From the NCBI GenBank assembly GCA_964017155.1, contig OZ024862.1:46628374-46692373 (forward strand): 64,000 nt of DNA. Direction: 5' to 3'. Below the pieces are notes generated by a model. That model saw nothing but the letters and a program-made list of their open reading frames with translations. It had not been told where the DNA came from and did no database searches. This DNA is from Oasisia sp. SBJ-2009 (lineage: Eukaryota; Annelida; Polychaeta; Sabellida; Siboglinidae). Every line of letters starts with the position of its first letter. Position 1 is the stretch's first letter. The position numbers and the translations under genes were made by a program. This document shows positions 1-12,341 of this stretch, one piece after another.

Positions 1-894
1 GAGACTAAAGATTGCTATAAAGTAAAATGCAGTAACACTTCTATAGGGAGGTGTTTAAGTGAGACTAAAGATTGCTATAAAGTAAAATGGGGTAAAACTT
101 CTATAGGGAGGTGTTTAAGTGAGACTAAAGATTGCTATAAAGTAAAATGCAGTAACACTTCTATAGGGAGGTGTTTAAGTGAGACTAAAGATTGCTATAA
201 AGTAAAATGCAGTAACACTTCTATAGGGAGGTGTTTAAGTGAGACTAAAGATTGCTATAAAGTAAAATGCTGTAACACTTCTATAGGGAGGTGTTTAAGT
301 GAGACTAAAGATTGCTATAAAGTAAAATGCGGTAAAACTTCTATAGGGAGGTGTTTAAGTGAGACTAAAGATTGCTATAAAGTAGAATGCGGTAACACTT
401 CTATAGGGAGGTGTTTAAGTGAGACTAAAGATTGCTATAAAGTAAAATGCAGTAAAACTTCTATAGGGAGGTGTTTAAGTGAGACTAAAGATTGCTATAA
501 AGTAAAATGCGGTAAAACTTCTATAGGGAGGTGTTTAAGTGAGACTAAAGATTGCTATAAAGTAGAATGCGGTAACACTTCTATAGGGAGGTGTTTAAGT
601 GAGACTAAAGATTGCTATAAAGTAAAATGCAGTAAAACTTCTATAGGGAGGTGTTTAAGTGAGACTAAAGATTGCTATAAAGTAGAATGCGGTAACACTT
701 CTATAGGGAGGTGCTTAAGTGAGACTAAAGATTGCTATAAAGTAGAATGCGGTAACACTTCTATAGGGAGGTGTTTAAGTGAGACTAAAGATTGCTATAA
801 AGTAGCATGCGGTAACACTTCTATAGGGAGGTGCTTAAGTGAGACTAAAGATTGCTATAAAGTAGAATGCGGTAACACTTCTATAGGGAGGTGT
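1..894. repeat. 60-bp tandem array (about 15 units) with higher-order structure
   Basis: Fifteen consecutive units of 60 bp begin with GAGACTAAAGATTGCTATAA and differ only at a few positions near unit bases 25-36 and at base 54. Units 6-8 (301-480) and 9-11 (481-660) form the same three-variant series, so a 180-bp higher-order block is repeated. Units 12-15 alternate GTGCTT and GTGTTT, a dimer pattern. The array runs off the left edge and ends at about 894 in unique sequence. It lies upstream of the first visible NOP2 exon, so it is probably intronic. Confidence 0.97.
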
Positions 895-1096
895 CCATCA
901 TATCCAAGTGTTTATTATAGGCAAGTGTTCATTATATCCAAGGAGTTGTTGTAGTGTATCAGTGTATCTGGTAGTCAGACTACATACATAAATGACATTC
1001 CAGTGGTGCTGACAACTAATTATTACGATAGTTAAATATTACTGGCATTGTAAACTGTGAGTTTTTCTTGACGTCCGCCACCTTCGCACGCGCCAG

Positions 1097-4000
1097 ACCT
1101 TGTCTTGCTCCAGCAGCGAGTCAAAGACATCCTCACTGTCCTCGGTGACTTCAAGAACCGACGCAAGGACGGCACGTCAGTGACACAACACTTTCTTTAC
1201 TTTATTTGTCTTCTTCCATATACTGGACTGGGCCTTTCCGGGTGTTAAAAGTCCAATCGAAGCTTGTGCGCTTGGGGGAGGGGGGGGGCAGTGAATGCTT
1301 TCTTAAAGCAGTTAATATAAAAAACAAAATTTATATTAACTAATTAAAATTTAAACGTTAATAAAGTTATTCTATGGACCTCTGGTGATTAAAAAAATAA
1401 TTATTATGACATAGCCTTATGAAGAAGAAATCAAAGCAGATGTTAAGGCCCAAAGGCCAGTTCTGAAAACCACTGGGCAAATCCAATTGTCATGCATTTG
1501 TTATATTGTATACAGGGTTAAATTATTTTACTTATCCCTAGGACAAGGGGAAAATTTGTTTACTTGTCTGTACAACAATTCACATGTTCCACAACTAAAT
1601 TTGAAATCCATAGGTAATTAAGAATATTTGCAGTGTAATAGTGTGTGCTAATAACCTTGTCATTGGCAATGCATTCTGTAAAATGTTATGGGAAACAACT
1701 GCTGAGAAGAATAGTGCAGTCCTACACCCTAAGTTATTCTATAAACAACAAGTAGTAACAATTTCACTTGACCAGTGGCAAATCCAGTTGTCATGAATAA
1801 GCAGACAAGTGGAATTTTGAATGCTGATATCGGTGGTGTTTTTTCACGTTGTTTCAAATACTAAGCATTTCCACTTGAGGTCAAGTTTCTGATCATCCAG
1901 CAATGTAAAGTTTTATCATATCATTGGGAATTTGTGAAGTAGTGAGACCGTTTTATGACGTAAAGTTTATTATATCATTAAGAAATTGCGAACCAGTAAA
2001 ATAACTATGTCGCAAGAAGAAGTAAGAACCTAAAGCTCTGAGTCGTGACCAGTCTCTCAATTGTAGGACCAGAAAGCAGTACTTTTCACAGCTGATAAAA
2101 GACCTGTGCCAGTACTACGACTACAATGAGTTTCTGATGGGGAAGTTTCTGGAGGTATTTCCACAGGAGGTGAGGAATTGTGTTTGTAACACATACGAGG
2201 CTGTGCTTATTTCAGATTGCAGGACATTGAACAGTATCAGACTATCACACATACAGCATGCTGGCCATGCATGTCTTTGGCAACAAAACTTCACAAATTG
2301 TTTTCACAATGTGTTGAGTTTCATGAGCAGATAGTTTGTAGACTGATGTTCAAGAATTGGTTGGAGTGAACGGTGTAAAACCATATCTTTGCTAAAAAGT
2401 AAACTACACAAATTTATAATGTGTCAGGGCTGCCAACTTGTGCAGTAGAAAATAAAGTCTTGATACTTATTTATGTGCATTTTGTTTGAAAACTTTAAAT
2501 TAGTAGTAATGGTGCTACTTTCAGCGAACAACACAGTCAACTAATAGAATATTTAGTGGTAGCCAGTTAGATTTCAAGGGTCACAACAAGGGTGGCTAAT
2601 TTGTGCGAGGGACTATAGTGTACCGGGTACTTATATTTCCTCCTGAGCTGTGTGGTTTGGTTCAGATCGTGGAGTTCCTGGAGGCAAATGAAGTGCAACG
2701 GCCAGTGACAATCCGAACAAACACCCTGAAGACTCGCAGACGAGATCTTGCCCAGGTCTGTCTCGTAGAACCTGTGTCTCGTTAATGATTAAACACGGTC
2801 TTAATAAACGTTAAAGAATGAGCTGTTTTTTCCTAATAATATTATTTTATAGATTTCTCCTAATTTGGATCTACTTTCTTGTCTGTGATTTTTGCGTAAG
2901 TTTTTCTGCTCGTAGTTTGAGTGACATGTTTGATTTGTTGATCCATTGATGTGCTGTGTGCTTTGGATAAAAAAAAAACATCTAAGGAGGATATATATGA
3001 AATAGACTGTTGGTGGCTTTTAGATTAAATTAGACAACAAGAAATAAATTCACGAAATTTGCTTCAAAGTAGATTAACCTCTTGCTGTCTAATCTAAGAA
3101 AGAGCATTGTAACAATGAAACCTGCCAAAATCTCTCAACGATGACAAACTCCCTAAGTGTCATCCTAAGTGCATCCTGTTATTCACACACCCATGTTGGA
3201 GGTGTCATCCTGTATATCTTGCTGTGAGTGTATTTGTTTGCGAACAATTGTTTTCTTAATTCAGACTCTAATCAACCGTGGTGTAAACCTTGACCCAATC
3301 GGGAAATGGTCAAAGGTCGGGCTGGTCATCTACGACTCTCAAGTTCCTGTTGGTATGTTATGTGTTGCGGTTTGTGTCACAATAAATTAATGCTTACTCA
3401 TAAACTTTACACGAACACATTTTATTTATAAGTATTATATTTCATGTAAGAAACATGTAGTCAGAATATAATTAACTACTTTGTTCTGTAATTTTGTTTT
3501 TGCCAAAGTTTAGGTGCATAGATTAATCGCAAACGACTACACTGTTTGAAGACTATTGTGTACATACAGTTTATTTGAAAACAACAGTTAAATTGCAAAA
3601 TTGTCAGATTTGAAGACTATTATGTACATACAGTGTATTTCAAAACAACAGTTGTAACAAATAAATTGCAAAATTGTCAGATGATACATCAGAGGGTGAT
3701 GTGGTGTTGTGTGGTTTTAGGAGCAACGCCAGAGTATCTGGCTGGCCACTACATGCTCCAGGGCGGCTCCAGCCTGCTCCCTGTCATTGCCTTGGCTCCG
3801 CAGGAGAACGAGCGTATCCTCGACATGGCAGCGGCACCCGGCGGCAAGTCCACATATATTGGTAAGTGCTGCCCTTTCCTGTGTGCCACCGACACTCTGC
3901 TCTCCGTTAGGGTGTGATAACGCCACAATACAGGTGAATTATTTGTTATGCTGATTCTATGATACTGCCAGATTAAAATAGCTTTTTGTGTTTACTTTGA

Positions 4001-7000
4001 ATAAGGGTCACATTTATGCCTAACAATTAATTATATTGCTGTTGACCATGTGACATCTGGGGCCAATTTCTCTGATCTTCTCTTGTGCTCGATTTTGTTC
4101 TTAGTCTTTGTTTTTATCTTAACTCCAGGACATGCCACATGAACATTTTCACTGGTGTATCGTGGAAATAGTGACCTCGCTATTCAGTGATACAATGGTG
4201 GCTTTTGGATATAATTTAAATTTCACAGCGGATTCTGGCTAATGGTGGATTTTTCTTATGTGCACTTTGTGTTAGTGAAATGGTCTTGTTTTTAACAGCC
4301 CAGTTGATGCGGAATACGGGCACACTGTTTGCCAATGACGCCAACTCCGAGCGTGCCAAGGCCATTGTGGGCAACCTCCATCGTCTTGGTGTCACCAACT
4401 GCATTGTCAGCTGCATGGATGGCCGAATTATGCCCAAGGTAAGTTATTAACCCTGCGACCGGCCAGTGAAAATCCTCTGTTGCATACTGTTACAATAAAA
4501 ATCATAACTCTGCAAATACTTATCATAAGAATATAAATGAGGCATCATTTTACTGCCAAATGAACTCTTTATCATAATAAAATTATACTATCTCTGTTAT
4601 GTCAGATAATCATGGTGATATTTTTCGCTGAAGGTCATCCAAAAAATACGAAAAAACAAACGCACTATCCTGCTCCCAAATAATTACTGAATGGACAAAT
4701 TTCCTACTTCCTGTGAGACAAATGTAGCGATACGGTTTAGCTGCCAAATAAAAAAAATTAATCAAAACCGTTGAGAACTTTTATTTTTATGATTTTTTTC
4801 AACATCGAGGTACGCCATTTTAGGCCACCCGATGGCCGACATATGCCCAAGGTAAATTAATAATAATAACAACTTCTTTGTAAAAAGACATATTGGTAAT
4901 ATAAATATTCTGCTAATAGTACGTGAAATTTGCCAAACTAAAGCTGATGTGCACTGTTGTTTATTTGTAAGTTGTTCATTTGTAAAAACTAAGAAACTTG
5001 TCCCAATTTCTTTATAACAAGAATCGTCTGTATTTCTTATACACTGTACAGTATTTTAAAATATTTATAAATGGTTCCGATGTTTGCCACTAGGTACACC
5101 ACAGCTTCGACCGGGTGTTGCTGGACGCTCCATGCAGTGGTACAGGTGTCATTTCTAAGGACCCCACCGTCAAGACAAACAAGGTAGTTTATTTGTCTGA
5201 GCATATGTCTCCATCCATTTAGCATCTTAATTAAGAGTTGAATCCGTCTTACACACGTACCCAAATGCATTGTTTTATCAGAGTTGATAAGATGAGAGGA
5301 TACGTTTGAATTTAGGAAAATGTCAGATGTTACATTTACTGAAGCCTTTCACTGTATACTAATGTTCTAACTTTGGTGCATCGTATGTCCATTGTAAGTT
5401 CATCGTAGGGCACAGTGGCTTAATGGGTAGAGTTTCAGACTTGCGACTAAGAGAACCTGGGTTCGAATCCTGTGCTGCTGTGTCAAACCTCGGGAAACTT
5501 TTTCACTCTGCATTGCTCTAATTTACTCAATTATATGAATGAGTATCTGGCTATAAACAGTGGTACACATTTGTGCGAGCAGCCTTCACACATAAATTAA
5601 AGCATGGCTGGATGCTTCCCAGAGTAGAGATGGTGTGTGACTGAACAGGTCTGCCAGGGAAGTAATGTGTTGAACGCTTTGAGCAGTTCTAAGGACTGGA
5701 TACTGCACAAAATACGAACTTACCTGTAACTTTATTGAAAGTGCATCTCGTCCCATGGTCTGCTTAACTCTCACTTTATTGGTATGCTTCCTTGACCCAA
5801 TGCCCACTGATATCCCAATTGGCAATGTATTAAAATTAGCACTGATGCCCCAAAACTGACTTGGGTATAGTCATACAGAATGAACTGTGGATAAATCTGT
5901 TGGTGTACATGCAACACATGGCCAGAGCCGACATGCAGTGACCATGACCAGCATGCATTGGGGTACATGTTTCAGGACCAGAAGGACATCCTGCGGTGCT
6001 CACATCTACAGAAGGAGTTGATTCTGGCGGCCATTGACAGCTGCAATGCCAAGTCAATGTCTGGAGGCTATGTCGTCTACTCTACCTGCTCTGTCCTGGT
6101 GAGTCAGACGCCTGCTATGTCCTAGTAGAATGGCTTAGTAGTCACTTACATCATGTGTTGTTCTTGCTGGTAGAGCTGTTTAGTCACATCAAGTGTTATA
6201 CATTGACGAGAAAGAGTTGAGTCACTGACACCGTGTTGTTGCAGGTCGAGGAGAATGAGTGGGTGATAGACTACGCCCTCAAGAAACGCAATGTGAAACT
6301 GGTTCCCACAGGACTCGACTTTGGGCAAGACGGCTTCATCCAGTGAGTTTTGTTTTATGTGCTATATTTTGTAAACTTGTGACACCGTTGTATAAGTTTG
6401 GTATAACTTAAGCGTAGGCTCTCACGAACCTGGTTTTGTTTTATCACGTTGTGAATCAGGCTTGTTTGGGTAATTACTAATTAGTTCAGTCAGTGCAAAC
6501 AGTTATTTTATAAAAAGCAATGTTTCACAATTATTTGATTATCAGACGGGATAAGGTGGAGGGATTTGTAAGAATATAAATAACCCCATGCCACAGTGTC
6601 TACACCCACCTTTGCCATTTGTTGCCACATTTAGACCCTTTCTGGTAGCACACCTATGACAGATTATTCAGCTTCACCTGAGTGACTTACTACACCTGTT
6701 CTCTCTCGCAGCATGAAGGAGCATCACTTCCACCCGAGTCTGAAGCTGACGCGACGTTTCTACCCCCACACACATAACCTTGATGGATTCTTTGTTGCCA
6801 AGCTCAAGAAACTGTCAAACAAAATTCCGACTGTCACTACCCCTGATGCAGGTAAGTTGTGTCTCCACAAAACTCATACAAGATTGATGAAGCATACTTG
6901 ACACATTTAAGAAAAAGTAATATTTGCTATGCGTGACTTGAGTAGAACGTTATTTTGACTACTTTTGACTACCATCACCAAATATTTGTAATGTTGTAAG

Positions 7001-7758
7001 AAGAGCAGGTTTTGAGGAATGATGTAAAGGAACACAATCTTTCAGTCGTAAAGTTCTGTTTGTTGTTGTCAGTGTGTTCAGGACTGGTGGATATGGGATT
7101 ATCTGCCTTTGATTGAATCACCGTCTTCTCTATTCACTCATGTTCCTCCTGCTATCTGCCCTTTCATTATTTTCTCGTCAGAGTCACCTACCTTCAGACT
7201 CACCTGTCACTCAACTCATTTACCTCGTCTGTATACACTTAACTGCTCAAACACATTTCTTATGGTATTTGTCAATTATTTTAACCCACAGAGGTCATTA
7301 AGTCCAGCTCACTGGCATCAGATGTATTCTTCCACTAAGTTGTTTCCCTCCCAGATTAATTCACCCAGAGTTTGTTCACTGTCAGCCCTTTGACCACCCT
7401 CTGTTTTTTTATTCCCCTCGCCCTCTACTTAGTCTTGATGACAGGAAATTTAAGTGAAGAAACATCCCAAATAAAGATGCCACTACTGTCATCTTTATTT
7501 GGGATGTTTCTTCACTTAAATTTCCTGTCTTGGAGTTAGTTCTGGTTCTCTGGCCACTCACAGTCCCACATAGCTTATCTGTTGCTACTACAAAACTGTT
7601 CCCATTTTCATCCCAATTGCTCCCGTGTTGTTGCAGCAGGAGATGGGGAAGAGGAGACGAACAAAGGGAAGAAGAAGAGGAAGCAGGAAAAAGGTGGTCC
7701 AGCGGACAAGAAGCAGAAGATGGAGACAGGATCTGATGACCAGTCAACATCTGGTGAC

Positions 7759-7848
<90 letters not shown>

Positions 7849-8724
7849 GATGACGAAGAGTCAATGGAAGAAAGTGAAAGTGATGAACCGGTAGTTGACA
7901 TCAAGACGAAACAGAAACCAAAGACGAATCAGAAACCACAGAAGTCTAGTGGGAAGTCGTTGAAACTTAAAAGCAATAGTAAAGCTGAGAAGAGGTCCGG
8001 TGTGGCAAGTTTGAAAGGAACACCAACGTCGGCCACAAAAAAAATTGCCAAAACCCCGGGTAGTGCAAAGAATGCAAAGAAACTGTCCGAGAAAAAGATA
8101 GACGAATCACTGACCACATTGAAGGCCGCAACACCGACAGTGATGAAGAAGACTCCGGTATCAGGAAACAAAAAGAGGAAATCACAAGGCACTGTTTCAC
8201 TCGATGAGTCGGAACCATCCAAGAGAAAGAAATCTCTGCCAGTCGCTATGACTCCATCGCAGCAGACAAAGAAGAAACTACTTGACAAGTCACAGAGTGA
8301 AAGTCGACTAGATTCGACTAAAAAGAAACGAAAATCTGTTAACAATTCACAAAGTTCTACATCTCCAGCTGTTGTCTCCAACACAATCAAGACTCCCATG
8401 ACGTCTAATGGGACGCCGCAGCCTTCTGCCAAGATGTCAAATAAGAAAAGGAAGTCACTCGGCAAATCAGTGAATGTTACTCCATCAGCCACCTCCGGAT
8501 CAGCCAAGAAGCCTGCCACGAAGTCGCCTAGTGCAACAGAGCTTGGTACGAGTGGCAAGTCACTGAAGCTGAACACATCGCTGAACAAATCACCTGCTAG
8601 TACTCCCGCAAATGAAAAAAAGAAACCAGCAAATAAGTCGTTCAGTGGCGTTCTGTCAAGTTCCAAAAGCTTGTCTGCAAAGAAGAGGAAGAAATCATTG
8701 AACAAGTCCGTCAGTTCGACATGA
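1097..8724 (+). CDS. NOP2: NOP2/NSUN1 28S rRNA (cytosine-5) methyltransferase, 3' eleven exons
   Basis: Nucleolar SAM-dependent m5C methyltransferase acting on large-subunit rRNA in 60S ribosome biogenesis. Exons: 1097-1175, 2067-2169, 2666-2755, 3265-3352, 3721-3861, 4299-4438, 5094-5183, 5976-6098, 6245-6342, 6712-6851, 7637-8724. All phases join, giving about 725 residues from the first visible base. Visible motifs: the NOP2 signature [19 protein letters not shown], the SAM-binding loop MAAAPGGKS (exon 5), motif [10 protein letters not shown] (exon 7), motif VI STCS carrying the presumed catalytic cysteine (exon 8), and [17 protein letters not shown] (exon 10). The last exon encodes a lineage-specific tail: a run of 30 aspartates, then Lys/Ser-rich sequence with repeated KKRKS-type nuclear or nucleolar localisation signals. 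The 5' exons, including the start codon, are outside the window. The last exon has a NAGNAG acceptor (7637 or 7640). Confidence 0.96.
4449..4860. mobile_element. piggyBac-like MITE copy in a NOP2 intron
   Basis: Starts with TTAACCCTGCGACCGGCCA, ten bases after the exon end at 4438. Its first two-thirds match, in reverse orientation, the element at 22963-23344; shared stretches include TGCCAAATG and TATCCTGCTCCCAAATAATTA. The TTAA start fits a piggyBac-type target site. The right terminus is unclear because the sequence there (4831-4860) is instead a near-copy of the NOP2 exon end. Confidence 0.7.
4831..4860 (+). repeat. Duplicated NOP2 exon end plus 5' splice site
   Basis: GATGGCCGACATATGCCCAA followed by GGTAAATTAA repeats the true exon end and donor at 4418-4452 (GATGGCCGAATTATGCCCAA, then GGTAAGTTATTAA) with only a few differences. 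It lies about 410 bp into the intron and retains a plausible donor, AAG|GTAAAT. Confidence 0.85.
5408..5725 (+). mobile_element. tRNA-derived SINE in a NOP2 intron
   Basis: The 5' part has RNA polymerase III promoter boxes: an A-box-like TGGCTTAATGGGTAG near 5414 and a perfect B box GGTTCGAATCC near 5460. A non-tRNA body follows, with a tail (around 5675-5710, containing GCTTTGAGCAG and GGATACTGCAC) that resembles the conserved 3' tail of V-SINE-type elements. The 3' limit is approximate. Confidence 0.75.
7440..7529. repeat. Perfect 40-bp inverted repeat with 10-nt loop
   Basis: Arms 7440-7479 and 7490-7529 are exact reverse complements as read here, separated by CCACTACTGT. The structure lies in the last NOP2 intron, about 105 bp before the acceptor, so the pre-mRNA would form a long uninterrupted hairpin. 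Confidence 0.97.
7756..7845 (+). repeat. (GAT)29 coding microsatellite encoding poly-Asp
   Basis: One GAC and 29 GAT codons encode 30 consecutive aspartates in the NOP2 C-terminal tail, followed by an E/D-rich stretch. The run is in frame with the flanking exon. Confidence 0.97.
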
Positions 8725-8997
8725 TCCAGTTGTGCAACTGTGTATTCGTGCACCTGTTCAGTGTCACAAGGCAGCTTGGGAAAGCAGAAGCAGCTTGGGG
8801 AAAAAGAAGGACCAAACATGAACAGTCTCATTAGACGTGTATGACAGGACAAGGATCCAGGCATTGTTACAATGATGTTAGGAGTATCTGGTTGACTAGC
8901 GACCTGTTCTTGTAATATATTTGTGGAAGAACAATGGTGGAGGATTCATTATATCTGCAGGCATGTTCAAGAGAAGCATTTGCATTTGGAAGATATA

Positions 8998-9003
8998 AAT
9001 AAA
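8998..9003 (+). terminator. Candidate NOP2 poly(A) signal
   Basis: AATAAA about 275 bp after the NOP2 stop codon. Another AT-rich candidate lies near 9638, so the true cleavage site is undecided. Confidence 0.45.
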
Positions 9004-10723
9004 TTTGCATCAAAAAAAATTTGGTATGGTCGATATGATTCCTCTTAGTTGCGTGTCTCAATTGTACAGTGATGCGCATGTTTATATGCTTCTAACTAAT
9101 GAAATGCTATACAGAACCTTTATGCTTATAGATGCATTTTGTGATCATCAGACATGTTAAAATAATTTTGCGCAGTATTGGTTTTATTCAAGTGGTGCAT
9201 CTATGTTGGCATTGGTCATCTGTCGCTGGTAGATAGATGCATTAGAACGTGTGTGTCAATGACACTGACACAAACAATACTGTCGTATTCATTAATCACA
9301 TTTACCAAAAAAACTGTTAATCACTGCATGGTTGTAGTTACCCAGTTTGTTATTATAAAAAGGCCAATGGACTGAGAAACCACAAGAATACCAGAGTGCG
9401 CATTAGGAAGTATTGCCTATGTGATTTGTTCTGTTTTTGCTGCCGTGCATTTACTGTTGAGAGTTGGCAGTTTATATTGCCAAATGCTATATTTCCAGTG
9501 AAGATTGTGTAATACTTGAACAGTATGTATTGATTCTAATGTGTTATTTCTTGTTTCTGTTATGAAACAGGTACTTTTTGTGAATGCATGTGTACCAGAC
9601 CAGCTCTTTAAACACAACAACCGTAGTATATAAAATAAAAGTGGTATTTCAATAATTGTATATCTAGGTAAGCATCCTTTCTTTTTTCTGTGATGCCCCC
9701 CATGAAATGTTATCTACTACAGCTGTATAGACATACGTTTTCACTTGAGTATTAACTGTAATTTAATTTCTTTCATGTTATATAACATTCACTGGTAGAG
9801 ATAGAAACATGCTAAGTGCTTAATTCATACTTGGGACTATTCTTTTATAGTAAACAAGCTTGGATCAATGAACCTGATAGTGCTATTAAAAGTTAATTCT
9901 CGGGATACATACAAGAATTGTCTCGGCTATATCCGATAGGGGAAGCTACCTACATACGAACGCGCAAGTAAAGCGCCAGCGAACGCAGTCTGGAGGTGCA
10001 ATATAATTTACGCACGCTTATTTTGGAATGTTTACACAAACAATACTGAACACGTTATAACTGACGAAAGTATACACTGCAGCGAAATTACACATAAACA
10101 TGATAGCATTATGAAAGTCAAGAATACAGCCGTCTGCCTATAAACTCGCAACTGCACCCGTTTGTTTAGCTGTCAATACTTTCGAACTGCACCACACCAT
10201 TTCCGAAATATTGCGGTCAATCGTGTCTCCAATTCCAACGCTATGCTTATTAGTACAGAATGGGGAGAGTCTTGTATAAGGCGATACCAAATACGACAAA
10301 ATACTGTTCTAAAATGTATTTAGCGTGGTACACTACACAATAGTTTTATTATATATATTATAATGACGATAGGTTTTGTTACTGTGGTTGACATTACATA
10401 GACGGGCACCGCTAAGTAAAGGCCCTACATAAAAACTGATAAAAAGAAAGCGCAATGGCAAAATGCGCATCTCACGTTAGGGGGTCTACATTTCAAACGC
10501 ACGGTGCTGCGATTGTTTCTTCAGAGTGGTATAGGTTATGTTTTTAATCGTTCGAAATTGATCAAATTAAGGCTTTCGAAGTTACTTTCAATCATACTTA
10601 GGCGACTCACACGTAGGTTCTCCTGTTCTTTTCATGACATCAAGCGACGGGCTTTCGCCGTCCGGAACGATCTTTCGTAATTGTTTGGGATCATATTCCA
10701 GTTGATTTCCATTTTTGCCAGAT

Positions 10724-10726
<3 letters not shown>

Positions 10727-10761
<35 letters not shown>

Positions 10762-10800
10762 TATATATATATCGTTGTTGTATTAATTTATATATATATA

Positions 10801-10857
<57 letters not shown>
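10727..10857. repeat. (TA)n microsatellite, two blocks
   Basis: TA dinucleotide runs at about 10727-10773 and 10788-10857, split by a short unique stretch. Confidence 0.95.
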
Positions 10858-11486
10858 CATACAATAAACAACACACGCAACGCGCGTGCGTGCGGGTGTA
10901 GTTTTGTGTCTGTTTTGATGATGGCAGGGCCTACGTACTGCACCCTATTGGACATAGTCCTTGGAACACTGCTGATGGGTTTTTCCTATCCTCACTCGTA
11001 GGTTCTACACCCACTTCTGCGTCGCGTTCCCTATAGAGATGTATGCCTAGGTTCCGAGGTCAGGGAAGTTCTTGATGCACAAGTCATGGACATGTAGCTC
11101 GATCACAATGCGAGGGTGAGACTATAACCAACTGACTTTACTTTTATTTGTCTTAATAATTAATAATAATAATTTATTTCTCATAGTTCTTCTCATAGTT
11201 CATTCGTAATCCAGCCATCGCGTATATTGTTGAACAAATTATTGGTCATCTCTTGCAGTATCTCCGGCGAAACCATACAGTATTTATTATAAATGTTCAG
11301 CCAATGAGACAGTTGGCATATATATATCGATCATATGTAACAATTAAGATTAAACATTAATAAATTAACTCCATTATAGTGTACGTGGATCTAATAATTA
11401 TTTGACTCTATGGTGGTGAGGTCCCCATCCAATCGATGGATCCCCATTAAATTGTTAGTGTGAGTGCGTACGACGCTCGCGCGTGA

Positions 11487-11517
<31 letters not shown>

Positions 11518-11519
11518 TT
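11487..11519. repeat. (TGCG)n microsatellite
   Basis: A GCGTGCGTGCGT run of about eight units. Confidence 0.9.
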
Positions 11520-11815
11520 ATTCGAATAATGTGTGTTCTTTTCGACATACCAACATATAGCGACATTTTAGACAAAAAAATAATAATAGTATAATTACCA
11601 TTTAGTATAGTATTAATAAAAACGGTGTAAATTAAGTAGTTTCAAAACAATTATAGACAATAATAATAATAAAAAAATAGTTTACAAAATTAGTTGGTGT
11701 CATAAAATGTATACGTACAGTCAATTCGTCCAGAACATGTCCAGGGAAAGTCCACATGTATTACTCAAAGTAAGCTTTACAAAGATGTATTTTCAGTGTT
11801 GTCTGTAAAAAGCTA

Positions 11816-11987
<172 letters not shown>

Positions 11988-12297
11988 TATATAGAGAGAA
12001 GGGGGTCTATATATAGGCTACCATTCGTTGCTGTTAATGGGTGTGCGTGCGTATGTGTGTGCGAGCGTGCGCGCGTATGTGTACGAATTTAGACTTCTAA
12101 AATGGCTTTAAAAAGAAAAATACCCCGTTTAAACGCGTGATCACATAGAATACTTTTTGTATATCAATTTAATTGTCCTATTTCTACCTGCACGATCATA
12201 ACAACGGCCGATATATTAAAACTACAGTTGCTTTTATGAAGACAAAAACAATCAAATATACTTACTAAAATATCCATAATAATTATAAGGTATATCC

Positions 12298-12298
<1 letters not shown>

Positions 12299-12338
<40 letters not shown>
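12299..12338. repeat. (TA)n microsatellite
   Basis: About twenty TA units. Confidence 0.9.

Positions 12339-12341
<3 letters not shown>

Noticed and set aside
1..894. CRISPR-like array
   Set aside because: Units are contiguous 60-bp tandem repeats without spacers, in a eukaryotic gene context.
5408..5480. Possible tRNA gene
   Set aside because: A and B boxes are present, but the acceptor stem does not pair well and the sequence continues into a SINE body and tail.
7409..7904. Poly-His, poly-Ser and poly-Met ORFs
   Set aside because: They are other-frame or antisense readings of the GAT repeat in the NOP2 exon.
7929..8864. 311-aa antisense ORF
   Set aside because: Antisense shadow of the Lys/Ser-rich NOP2 tail; no recognisable domain.
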